A stretch of 64,000 bases of DNA from Corynespora cassiicola (lineage: Eukaryota > Ascomycota > Dothideomycetes > Pleosporales > Corynesporascaceae), in the NCBI GenBank assembly GCA_022059125.1, contig JAEUWY010000005.1, positions 6,611,949-6,675,948 on the forward strand, in the 5' to 3' direction. The position numbers and the translations under genes were made by a program. The notes beneath the pieces were generated by a model. That model made no database searches, had not been told where the DNA came from, and was given only the letters and a program-made list of their open reading frames with translations. The number at the start of each line of letters is the position of its first letter. Positions within the stretch are counted from its first letter, which is position 1. Shown one piece after another: positions 47,903 to 58,619 of the stretch.

Positions 47903-48284
47903 TACGTTATATTACTTTATTAATATAAAAAAAATAAAAGAATTTAATAAAAAAATTAAAAAAAAATACAGTCTATAGTCTGTGTATTTTAGTATTTTTT
48001 ATATAAAAACTACAAAGAAATACAATTAATTTTTTTGTATTATATAGCTAGAGAAGAAAAAAACAGCAAGCTCTAATTAGTTAGATAAAAAAATTAAGTT
48101 AATTTAATAGCAGCATAGCATAGAGTAGTATATACTAAAGTAGTTAGAAAGTGTGCTACTTGCTGATATGCGCTGCTTACTAATAAGGTATATTAATAGT
48201 TTTTAAACTAAACAGCTTAATTAACAGCCTACTAATTTAAATAATAGAGTTTCACTTCTGCTTAGCTGTTATAGTCGTGTCTTG
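47903..48284. other. A+T-rich spacer, remnant of element E
   Basis: RIP-like sequence up to the stop codon of the Clr5-like gene. The motif GATATGCGCTGCTTA near 48159-48173 weakly resembles an inverted iteron but does not match the left end of E. Confidence 0.35.
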
Positions 48285-49985
48285 CTACAGCTTTGTATTT
48301 GAAAATTCCTTCGGCCGCGGTCGAGCGCCCTTCATACCTCTATACCGTTTCTTTCGCCTATAAGCAGGGTTTCCTTCCGCCATGTAACATCTTCCGCACT
48401 TCATGTGAGGAAGCTTCCTAGCATTCGCGTGAATAGTATGATTCACATACTCTGCCCAGCTCCTCTTTCGTTTTTCGCACAAGAGACAGATATGTTCTCC
48501 AGACACATGCTCCAAAAGACGCGTCGTCCGATCTCGTTCTCGGAGAGCGTCTTCCGTCCGACCCTTTCGTCTGTAGTGTTTTTCAAGAGACGCCGATAGT
48601 GTGCAGGCGCGGATAAGATGCTCAGATCCACCTGTTTCGAACCTGTCGATTGCGTATTCCAAAGGAAATTCGGAGTAGTACGTCTCCTCTCCAAGACGGT
48701 ACTCAGAATGCGATAGCTTGACAGCAAGGAAGAGGGCACGAGCGATGGGTGTCCATGTCGCGTCAAAATACAGGGGTATCCCGTCTTCTCTTTTGGAAAA
48801 ACGCTTCAATATTGCTCTCGCGAAGTTGCAACCCTCTTCGTGCATCCCGCAAACATGGTAGGCGGCGTAGGCGGCGTTATGATATGCTGAAAAGATCTTT
48901 TCTTCGTTTCCGGATCGTAATGCAATGTCGACCTTGCCCTTCAGCATGTCCATCAGCTCGTTCTTATGTCGGTATCCCTTATCGATCCAATGAAATTGTG
49001 CGTAGTAGATGCACAGTAACTGGAGTACTACGGAATGACTTGGCCCTAGAATGGCCATGAGAGTTTTGAGAGTTTTGAAGAAACATATGCGTAGCGTGTC
49101 TTTGAAGTCTTCATTTTTGACCTTGCACAAAGAAGATGCAATGAAAAATAGGGGGTGCTGATTGGTATCGTACTGGTCGTTTGTGCGGCGGTGTCTGACA
49201 AGATCCTGGATCTTGACGAAGAACTTATGAGGGATCTTGGAATTTGGCCACCTGTGTTCAATACCACGCAGCCGGACGCAGATCTGCCACAATGCTAACA
49301 CAAAAGATATGTCATCCAAACGGAACATGTGTTCGAATCGGTCAAAGAATCGGTCCATGGAGACCTGTGCCTTTCCGTGACCTCGCCTATCGAGCAAGAG
49401 GCTCGTGCCTTCGCAGAGATCCACAAGATTGTCCCAGGCCTCCATTCGCTGGGACAAATCCGATAGTCTGCGACCCTTTGGATCCATGGCCTTGTCGAGG
49501 TAGTTGTCGATTTTGAAAAGCATTTCTTCCTGCAGTTTGTACCCGTGTGGAGAGAAAGGTGGTTCAATCTGAGCACGGTAAAAGATAAGTTCCTCGGGTG
49601 GTAAAATGTGGTCTGTGGGATTTCGTTTCGCTTGTCCTCTTAGGCGATGGGTTTTTAAGCATCGTGAGCGAGAAAGAAGTTTTCTGAATTGTGGTTCACT
49701 ATTGTCCATGGTCAACATGATTTCTAGGCAGTTCAAGACCGCTACCAACTCTCCGGCGGGCTTGCAGGAAGGGCACGGGGATACTCACGTATCGCAGACG
49801 GCATAGAAACAAATAACAGACTCGCGTAGCAAACGCACTCGAGTCGTCCTATATTGAGCTAACAAGATAGGCCTCAATTCTTGGAATATGTGACGAGATA
49901 GCTTGCGAGCCTTATGCCGGGCGTTGTTGCATTCCGGTGATGAAGAATGAGACGGCATATTCAGTGCGTGATGGCTAAGAGACAT
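48285..49985 (-). CDS. Clr5-like domain protein
   Basis: Two exons, 49985-49789 and 49698-48285, joined over a 90-bp intron (GTGAGT...TAG). CDS 1611 nt, 536 aa. Across the junction the protein reads FQELRPILLAQYRTTRVRLL...CDTEPQFRKLLSRS, the layout of the Clr5 domain (a short helical DNA-binding-like module named after the fission-yeast silencing factor). The middle (about 130-440) is helical, with a GPSHSVVLQLL segment typical of long fungal Clr5 proteins. The C-terminus has a possible zinc finger (HICLLCEKRKRSWAEYVNHTIHANARK, C-x2-C...H-x4-H) and ends in a basic tail. It is probably nuclear. ATG at 49985 is used; a second in-frame ATG lies 9 codons later. Family assignment is moderate. Confidence 0.7.
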
Positions 49986-50164
49986 CTAGTGCATGTTTTA
50001 TCGATGTATATCGGCCAACCGCGCAAGCATGGGAGGGTTTTCCGAAGGCGGAGGAATCTGGCTTGCGATTTATGAGGGTTCTTATCGTCGGATCTGCGGG
50101 GTTTCGCGCAAATTCCGGTCAACTGCAGCAAAGATGCAGATAGAATGGGCCCAGAGGAGCGGTG

Positions 50165-50325
50165 CCAATCAGGGAAGGGTGCTTTAATGCGGGAGGGCCA
50201 AATTTGTACGAGGGCTTTTCTGCCCAATAAGGACGGGGTGCTTTAATGCAGACATATGCAGAAGCATGCGGGGTCCAAAAGGAGGTATGAGAAAGCGAAC
50301 CAATCAGGAAAAGGTGCTTTAATGC
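50165..50325 (+). promoter_or_regulatory. Three copies of a 26-bp CCAAT-containing element
   Basis: Copies at 50165-50190, 50224-50249 and 50300-50325 share the pattern CCAATnAGG, four to five variable bases, then GGTGCTTTAATGC. The first and third carry CCAATCAG, the classical CCAAT-box core bound by the HAP/NF-Y complex. Spacing between copies is 59 and 76 bp. They lie in the 888-bp interval between the divergent Clr5-like and GTPase genes, 180-340 bp upstream of the Clr5-like start. Confidence 0.65.
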
Positions 50326-50724
50326 AAGAAGCTGTGTTGCCAAGCCAAGACCACGGCGAGGGAACTGTGCTTGCTGTATGGTATTGGCACAGGATTATCA
50401 CGCATCTTAAGATATGACTCAACGTCAATGGAGGCTCGATGAATGGCCTATCTTTAATTTGACCGGTCTATGTGTCGGCGACAAAAATCCGCCACGTATG
50501 CAGACTATAGCATGGAATGCTAGGGCTAGCGCGCCTCCATCCTCGGAGTAGACCGCATTAACGTTCTTTATGATCATCTGTAGTTATTTACGGAGAGAAA
50601 TTCAATCATGCCCCACATTCGACCTACTGGTTGAGATGTCGATTGATTACAACTGGTTCACAGTTGCCGAAAAGTCTTGATCCCATCCCGACTTCGCGCC
50701 GTATCGTCTCCAGGTGCTCTCGAG

Positions 50725-50730
50725 TATAAA
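50725..50730 (+). promoter_or_regulatory. TATA box of the GTPase gene
   Basis: TATAAA followed by TATT. It is about 150 bp upstream of the main ATG, so transcription probably starts near 50755, and the leader may include the upstream frame. Confidence 0.5.
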
Positions 50731-50751
50731 TATTGAGCGGGTCTCTTCGTT

Positions 50752-50877
50752 ATGAACGAATTCCTACCCAGAAACTCAGCTCAAAAAACCTTCAAGTCCT
50801 CCTTCCATTTATCCAGACCCATTCGACGGGATTGCTTCTTTTCCAGGTGGAATTACCTATACTCCATTCCAAGATGA
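50752..50877 (+). other. Upstream ORF whose stop overlaps the GTPase start codon
   Basis: ATG at 50752 opens 41 codons (MNEFLPRNSAQKTFK...) ending in TGA at 50875-50877. The main ATG is at 50874, so the two overlap as ATGA. If the transcript starts upstream of 50752, the main protein would need leaky scanning or re-initiation. If transcription starts later, the frame is irrelevant. Confidence 0.4.
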
Positions 50878-52410
50878 CCCATCAAGCTTCGACTATAGAA
50901 AACACCCACCTATGCTCTGATAAGCCACTGGAAAACCGGCTAGTAGCGTTTGCTGGGCCTCGGAGTCTAGGGGTCCACCAAGACCTCGATGACACCCCGG
51001 ACGATGATCCACCCGAAGGCGGCAAGGAAAAGAAGTCACGTTGGAAGGGAGTACCATATGCCAACTTCAATTGGACATTCAAACAACTTGCCCGCCTTGT
51101 CATAGAATCTAAAGGCGCGGCGTCTACTCTGGTTGTGGAGTTTGTAAAAAAACAGTATGCACTGACGCCAATGAAAAAGTGAGCTACACTAACACCACCG
51201 TTTAGTCTTGGAAGCACGAAGCTTATCTTTGTGGTGGGAAAGACCGGGAAAGGAAAGACTTCGTTGCTAAAGGAGTTGACGGGGCTTGACTTGCAAGTGG
51301 GTAACACTCTCAAAGCAGGTACGCGACTTCATGCTCCTCTGGGAACTAATAGCAAATTGGCGACGGAAACTGACCTTCAGCTAAGGCACCATAAGCTACC
51401 AGATCTGCCCTGCCGTCATCGAAAATGAACAATACCTTTTCATCGATACCCCCGGGTTCGGTGCGGGTTTAGAAGACGACGACAATCATAGGGAGATATG
51501 GTCTTGTCTGGCGGCTCTTGGTCCCATCGTGACTTTTTCAGGCATCCTATTTGTTTGGGGGCCTCCGAGCACTAGGATGACTTATGAGGATCAGAAGACT
51601 ATTCGTTGGGTGCAAACTTTTTCCGGTCCAAAGCTCTTCCAGCGAATTACAGTCATCACCACCATGTGGGACAAACTGAGCCAGGAAGGCGCTGAAGAAG
51701 ACTGGAAACTGATCGAAGAACTGACGAGGAACGTCGATATGGAACGAATTCTTAACCCCTCAAGTTCTCATCATGGGGGTCAATTTTACCACCACGGCTT
51801 CCCCAAGGGCGAGGGCGGCCCTACAGCCTTCGCGAAGATTATCTCCAAGCGCAAAAATCCCGAACAACGAATCGTCGAATTAAAAAACATGATTCACCGT
51901 CGTTACTCCAAGGCCAACGACTGTAAGCCTCAGATCATGATGGAAGTGGTGGGAGGAACAGATTTGATGGCCACAGAAGCAGCGAAGGTTCTCACAATCC
52001 CACCAGCCAAAACAAACATCGCGATCGATGGCGATCGAGCAGTTGTAGAGCTCTTCCCAGAACCTCAGCGCGTCACGGGACTTGTGCAATGTCCAACAAG
52101 TTCGAAGCAATCGACGGACCCAATGGCTGATGTTAAGCTAAAACCGGAGCCGAAGCCAACGCCGGAATCAACAGCAAATTCACACTCGAAGTCCAATCCG
52201 GGACCACAGCCACGAGTCACTCCAAAACCCGAAAAGTCGTGGTCGGACTCGTTCTTCTTCTGGTTTGAGGTTGCGAAGCAGGCGGCTGTGTTCTTCCGAG
52301 ATCAGAAGGCACAGCTAAGTAAGCCCGGTTCGAAGCGAGGTAAGCCCACGCTAGGTCTCTGGGGTTACCTAAAAGACTGGTGGTCTGGGGAGGAGCCTCC
52401 AAAAGATTAA
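50874..52410 (+). CDS. AIG1-like G-domain GTPase
   Basis: Three exons: 50874-51154, 51206-51318 and 51386-52410. CDS 1419 nt, 472 aa. The P-loop is GKTGKGKTS (105-113), switch II is DTPGFG (152-157) and a G4-like segment is TTMWDK (223-228). Between them, YQICPAVIENEQYLF and TFSGILFVWG...TRMT...IRWVQTF follow the fungal AIG1/TRAFAC-type GTPase pattern. The C-terminal 150 residues are Pro/Lys rich (KPEPKPTPES) and end in an aromatic helix (SFFFWFEVAKQAAVFF) that could touch a membrane. The first intron uses donor GTATGC at 51155 (51 bp); an alternative donor at 51179 would give an improbable 27-bp intron. Such GTPases are common in fungal accessory regions; the function is unknown. Confidence 0.8.
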
Positions 52411-54404
52411 GTCCGTACGACTTCTCTGATCAAGCCTTGGGGAAGGGTGAGGGGTTTGTGTGAAGATCAAATTGTTTGTTTCTTTTCGCTATTCTCATCT
52501 TTTTCCCTAAATTTTTCGTTAATCCCATTGGGTTATTCGTTCTCTTGAAACATTATCTCTTATTCTTTGAATCTTCTCTACCCTCCCAGACTGCCTCAGA
52601 GCTTCGCGTGGGGCTCGCAGACCCTAGCTCTTTGTCATAATTTATTTTCGTCACGGCCTACAATAAATGTCACTATATTTATATGCCATCAGACTGACGC
52701 TCTCGCTTCGGGAGACATATGAACTGTAGTTTATTGCGTTTGATGAGTCCATTTTGTCGTGCCCCAAAGACGCTTCGATATACAGGAAGAGATGCGATTT
52801 TAGTTTGACCGGTTAGTGGCCAACGCGCTAAGATGCGCTAGTAGGGACTCAAACTATCTATCTCCCTCTTTTGCTACTTTTACCTTAATAACCTCGAACA
52901 ACCTCCAACCACAACATGATGAGGGCCATTCTGAAGGATCTTGAGTGGCGTGTGTGCACCCATATTTCCAACGACTTACGCGGTAGTTTAGGAGTACCCA
53001 GACGTGGCGTTCAGTCCCAGCCTTCATTCTCGCGGCTGGCTTATGTGCAACACAAACCCATGTATGATTCGTGCAAACACTGGCATTTGTAGAGTCATTC
53101 ATTCAGTACTCGACATGCTAGCTTTCTCGCTCTTCTTATGGTAAGTTCACCTGGCCGCGCTATACCTCGTCTCACTGACTGCCGCCGCAAGTGTCCACGT
53201 GATGTATCTCAATATCTATCTTTCCCTAGTGTTGTACCTCCGAAAACCCTTCGAAGGATAAATTCTACATTCGTTGTCAATATCGTGCCTCGGGTCTCCG
53301 TGCTCTTAGTCCAGCATCTCCTATTCCGCCGCCAGCTCAACCGGGAGCACGCACACTCATCCTACCGTGTATTACTCGCGCAGAAGCCGGGGAAGCTGGA
53401 CCATTCATAGCCGTCACAGCAGGAGGGAGGAGGGGAGACGTTAGAGATGAAGTATGAAGTGAAGGCGATGGCTGATGAATCCTGGCGCTGCAGCGCAGAC
53501 AGATATACGCTGCCGCTCAGCCCTACGGCAACTCTAGGCAGCCCGGTCAGACTGGGGTGTGGTCGTCCAGCGGCTGCTGCAGGTGCTAACATAGCAGAAT
53601 CAATGCAGCTCGCCATTAGCTAATCCCGAAGTGCCCCAAATACAAGCATCCATTATTCCCTCTATTTCATAGAGATCCAGAAAGCAGCAGCAATAAATAG
53701 CTTATTAATTAGCCACAGTAAAGCTTCAAGCATACTCTACATCAAGTTGGTAAGTCGGCTGCTTCTAAAAAGTTCTATAAGCCTTATGGATTCGCCACCT
53801 CTGCCTAATCAAACTATCAATTTTCTCCGATAACACTAGCAAGGAGGATAGTTGACCTTTTCCTGCCCGAACCTTGTTGTGGAGCGAACGTGTATGGATT
53901 TTTATTAAAAAAAAGCGAAGGGCCATGCTCGTCTTTAGATGGGGTGGAGCAGGCTTCAAGAATGTGAATTGTCAGGCAGATCGGAACTAGGGCTCCGTAG
54001 CGGAAACTAAAAATAAGCCCGCATAACCTAGGCATAATCATAGTAAGATCTCATAAGTACAGTGACAGCTTTTAGGTTAGCTCACCTTCCCACGTCAATT
54101 AGCTAGTTAAAAATATAGAGTTAATCGCTCCGACATATAGAATAAAGCACCACTTATCTATGTGTTATGTTCTGCGCTGTCTAGTGCCTGCTTAACCTAG
54201 TCGCTAACAATATTACAAGGTATAAGCTACGGCGAGTTCTAGCCTAGCTTCTCTGCCACTACATGCCACTGCGGTTAAGTTTTCGGAGCGGGTCGCCAAG
54301 TAAGAGAAAGTTGTGTTAGACCGGTGAACAGATTGCCCCCTAGATGCGATACAATATATGCAGTACGAAACCAAGATGGACATACGATGCTTACAAAGTC
54401 CATC
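52411..54404. other. 2-kb stretch with no supported gene
   Basis: The first 300 bases look like a T-rich 3' untranslated region of the GTPase gene. The remainder holds short open frames on both strands (for example 53138-53410 plus, 53362-53616 minus) that lack motifs. From about 53700 to 54330 TAG, CTA and TAA triplets are frequent, which suggests an old, partly mutated repeat. Confidence 0.4.
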
Positions 54405-56134
54405 TTAGACTGGCGCACTCCCTGCCCTATTCCCTCGCTCACCATGCCCATTCACTTTCGCAGTTCTTTTCTCGCTCTCAAATCTCATTTGATCATTTTG
54501 TAGATTCTCCCTTTCCCTCCTCAACCCCTCCTTATTCCTTCTCAATTCCTTTTTATCCCTTCTCAGCTTCTTTTTATCCTTCTTCAGTTCCTTTTTATTC
54601 CTTTTTAGTTCCTTTTTATCCTTTTTCAGCTGATTTTTATTCTTCCTCAGCTGCTTTTTATCCCTCCTTACCTCCTCCCTCTCTCGATCCAAGCTTACCT
54701 TCTGACCTAGCTCATCCAAACGCTCGCTCGTGCGATCAACGACTTGGTCCGCTTTTTGATTTGCCTTCTCCTCCACATACTCCACAAGGTTCTCACAATC
54801 CTCCTTTAACGCTTGTAGCGTCTGATCGGCTTGATTCTGCACTTCGTACACAGCATCCTGTTTGTCTATGCCGAACTGGAGCCTCGAGTCTTCCAACTCC
54901 TCCTCAAATTCCATGTATGCAGTTTTCTGCAGATAGTTCGCATGGCTCAACGTCTGCGCATATATGCCCCCTAGTTCTCCCTCAATCCTGTTGCCCAGGC
55001 GTTTATAGAGCGAGGCACTGAGTGCGCTCAGCTTTGGTGACGGCGGTGCGTGCGAGATCTGGCTCGCTATCGACTGCTGAGAGGACGGTGCAGGCGATGA
55101 TGCGGTGAGCAGGTTTTGGAGGATAGAAGGTAGGAGGGTTCTCGTAATGCTTGGGAGGAGTGTGGAGACTGCTTCCTCAACGGCGCGCTGGTCTGACATC
55201 GGCGCGGCTGGAGAGCATGGAGGCCCCGGGCTCAATATGGCTATAGGTGGAGATTTGGCGCTTGGTGTTGCTGAGGAGTGTTGAAGTTTAGGGCTTGGTG
55301 TCGGTGTGCTATCCTTGTCCGTCGGACTCGTGTATGTGCCTTCTGGACCTGGCAAAAGGCGGGCCTGTTTTGGCGGTGGAGAGAAGAGCGTCGGGCTAGT
55401 CGAGACTACCGCATGTCAGTTAGTCATCGATCAGATATGTGTTCCTGTACGAGAAACTCACAACATCTGGGCCGTTTGCCACTCGGCTCGGTGTACGCAG
55501 GCGGCAACTCTCTATCCTCAGTTACGGTGTCGACATTCGCATATACATTGCTATCATCAATGCCAAACACCGACCAATTCATACGCGTGTACTGTTTTTG
55601 TCGGTAGTATTGGCCAACCGGGAAGCCAGACAGCTGCTCTGGATGCTTGAGCAGCTGCTGGAAGGCCATGCGGTGGTCATAGTGCAGTCGGTTGTAGTCG
55701 AACACGACATGGAGCTCCAAGGCTTGGGCGAGCTTTGCGAGCTGGTGAAAGGGGGCCTCGCAGCCGGAGCGAGGCCTAAGGGGTCTGGACGGAAGCATGC
55801 ACCAGACGGGACATACCTTCCTCAAAGTTAAGGACAGCGTGCATATCTGCGAATCGCCTTCCCGCGCAAGCACTTTCAACCGGTCTTGTGGAAGGGGGAT
55901 GACCGCAGGTCCAAGAGAAATGCTGCCAGGGACAATGTTTTCGGCGTCATACTGCAGGATGAAGGTCTGCTTATCTTCGTGGGCATCGATAAAGAGTGGA
56001 GACAGCAGGCAGAGCGTGGCCTGCGTGAGGGCATCGTCATGTTTGAAGATTAGGGACAACGACACTGGTGATGAAGTATCGCATTTAGGATAGGCCAAGA
56101 CAGCGAAGCCTCTATTAGGTGAAATTTTGGTCAT
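54405..56134 (-). CDS. Hypothetical protein with C-terminal basic coiled coil
   Basis: Two exons, 56134-55462 and 55405-54405, joined over a 56-bp intron (GTGAGT...CTAAC...GTAG). CDS 1674 nt, 557 aa. Residues 1-210 form a globular domain of unknown family (TKISPNRGFAVLAYPKCDT start; MAFQQLLKHPEQLSGFPVGQ near 165-185). Residues about 225-345 are Pro/Ser rich. From about 350 the protein is helical, ending in near-perfect heptads of the form L-[KR]-[KR]-[ND]-K-K-E (about 476-530), encoded by 21-bp repeats. The coiled coil is strongly basic and could bind nucleic acid or acidic partners. I do not recognise a family. No disabling change is seen. Confidence 0.7.
54485..54653. repeat. 21-bp minisatellite encoding coiled-coil heptads
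   Basis: About eight imperfect units on the + strand of the type TTCCTTTTTATCCTTTTTCAG. Each encodes one heptad on the minus strand. Units differ mainly at third positions and at Arg/Lys or Asp/Asn switches. Confidence 0.75.
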
Positions 56135-58619
56135 ATTTTCCCTCTAAACTATGAAACTACTCACAATGCATAGACCCTTTGCAACCAATCAAGAAATGAT
56201 AGCAAATCAAACCCGCCCACCCGGGTTTTGGTGCGTATCGCAACGAGCAGCTCTGACTCGGTCGCAGTACCGCAGCTTGGGGCCAACGTATTGCCCTCCC
56301 GCACAGCCGTGCCAGCCTAAGTATCACCCCTCTGCCACGCAGGAACCGATGCCTGAACGTCGTGCACTGTGCGTCAAAGGCCTTGTGAAGTCCGCAAGGA
56401 TGGTGAACCGAGTCTGGCTACGGGGCGGAAAGGGAGACGATAACTGAAGACGATCGGCTGAGAGTCGATAACGAGCAGCGACAACTGGAGGGCGTTGAGA
56501 TATATGTTTGTGAGTGTAGGTCGCAAAGAGCTTGGGGCGTGATGCATGAGGGGATGGTAAGCGATGAAGGGTGTGAGGTCGTGATGTTGTCGAGGGAGGA
56601 GGCTGGGACGAGAAGTGGAGTCAATGCGTGGACGGAGCGCACCGGTACATAGGCGCGCTAGCCCATAAAGGCTAGCGTTTCCATCGGACCATCGGCCAAA
56701 AGCCGTCACGAGAGGAAGATAATCGAACGACTCATAAAATGGAGCAAGGGAGAGAGTATGTGGAGGTTATGGAAATGGCCACTCGAGCCGGGCTCTATAT
56801 ATGGGCGAGCGATGTGCACGTGACCTATGTGGATCAGTTTTATCGCGTGCGTAAAGTATGGAAAACGCGCCCAAGTCAGCTTCGCGTTGTTGTTGTGCCA
56901 TTAACCTTCAGCCTTCATGTTGATATAGTCATTGTTAGTAGTTAAATGCAAGCCCCAAAGCCCGGGTAGAGACGCGATGTGGATAGCCATGTGTCATAGA
57001 GGTAAAAGAGATGGTACTAATTTTTTGGGAAAAACTAGCACATAGTACACCCTTAGTACTCTACGTGACAACCCACGCTCTTAGAAAAGTTCAGTCCAGA
57101 AATGAGCAGTGTAATTGTTTCGTGTTTCTTAGTTTCACTTCCTCAACCTTCCGTCTTAAGGCCATGGCCATGTTATCGGTGTGACTAGGTTCTTATGGTA
57201 TCCCAACGCATCCTAGTACCCCTACTATCCATGTTTCCCACACCTTTACCCTTTGCATCAACTAAGATCCATTCATACCATTTTTGGGATATTTATTTCA
57301 TGTGCAAATCCAGTCGTCTGCTTATCGTTTCATAACCCATGCCTATCCTCGCCACACCGTTGCCGCGGCGAAACTGTTTTACACCACAGTGATCTTTTAT
57401 TAATTAATTATATTTAGGTTATTAAGTAAGTATCTGCTTCTGCTACAAGAAGGTTTAATTTAAATATAGTTTTTAGCTTGTAAAACCTTGGGTCTCAACG
57501 CCTGGTTATATTCTAGTACCTAGTTTTGATCTCTTACAAGTAAAAACTAATCAGTAGCCTCAGCAGTAGCTTCTTGGGGTTCAGCCTAATTTCTCAATCA
57601 TTTCTAAAATACCATGCCCCCAGCCCAAGGTCCGGGCAGGAACGAATTGGCTATTATCTCTGCAGGAGAGGTGGCAAACTGTGGATCAATTCTAACCGAA
57701 TGCCGCACGCAACAAACTCGAAGAGAGCCATAACGTTATATTTTAGAAGTACTGAGTACTGTTGAAACAAAGTACAACCCTATTTTATTGTTATTTGCTT
57801 TTTTCACTTTTAGGCTTTATACGTAGTCGTATATGCGCAATGTGAATGCGGTCTTCACTTCCATATGACGTATAGAGGCATGATCCCTTGCAGTGCATTT
57901 AATTTTCTCATCGCAGCCTTCTTCTGACGTGTCCCTCCTTTTGCGAATAACCTTGGACAGTACGTTTTCTGACCGGTATAAGGGGCTGGATCGTTCCGAT
58001 CCTTATTTGTCGCACGCATAAGTTCAGCCTTGAATGTGTAAATGCTTATGTTGCTGACGAACCAATGCCAAGGTTGTTGCCTGGCAAAGGGTCGTATCCC
58101 ATTATAGTGGTAGCATGGTCTAGCTGTAGGCGAGCCGAAATAAGTTTCTAGTTGAAAGGTAAACCCCGTTCGATTCAGCTTGAGAGATGGCTTGTTATAG
58201 ATACTTATTCTATTACCACTGACGACTTTAGGAGCTGTGCGTGTCTGGAAAGAACGAGTCAACAACTGTCTTCTAATGTTCACGCCAGTGCGAATTAGGC
58301 TGTGTTATATTGACACTAACCTAGTTTAGTTAGCAACGATACCGGTGAAAGTTACCAAGAGGGCGCTAGTTAAATTATTAAGTGAGCTGAGCGGCTATGC
58401 ATCTTTTCAATTATTTGCTCGATTTACATTTCCTTCCGCAATCCACATAACGTAGACGGGAAGTTCTATAGACTTCGGGCTCTTATCTATGATTCGAGTT
58501 TGCATTTAGAATCAAAGTGCCCTCCAACGCCATCTTCCGCTCCTCCAATATCCTCATACATCTACAGGAGCCTCGAACTCGAATCTCCCTGGCGTTTTTT
58601 CCAGATTTCCGCGATCAAG
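56135..58619. other. 2.5-kb interval with no supported gene
   Basis: Holds the promoter side of the coiled-coil gene, GC-rich to about 56950, then A+T-richer DNA. Open frames at 56374-56709 and 57855-58283 (both minus) have no ATG at their start and no recognised motif. The kinase gene's promoter should lie in the last few hundred bases. Confidence 0.4.

Larger units (their letters stand above)
43727..48190 (+). mobile_element. Pogo/Fot1-like element E, truncated outer shell of nest 3
   Basis: The left end is clear: ACGTAACCCACAAGCGAGTC at 43727, preceded by TA, with two iterons of core GCGAGTCGGCCA (43738-43769). About 200 bp match the left end of copies D and F before E2 interrupts at 43925. 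To the right of E2 (47905 on) only 300-odd A+T-rich bases precede the next gene, and no matching right TIR is found. The element has therefore lost most of its body. The right boundary given is approximate. Confidence 0.55.

Noticed and set aside
51179..51205. 27-bp intron in the GTPase gene
   Set aside because: Splice sites are possible, but the donor at 51155 gives a normal 51-bp intron in the same phase.
53138..53616. Overlapping frames on both strands near 53.4 kb
   Set aside because: Ala/Ser/Pro-rich, no motif, no splice pattern, and not clearly different from chance in GC-balanced DNA.
57855..58283. Open frame of 142 codons, minus strand
   Set aside because: Begins with GTG; the first in-frame ATG is more than halfway down. 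No recognised domain.
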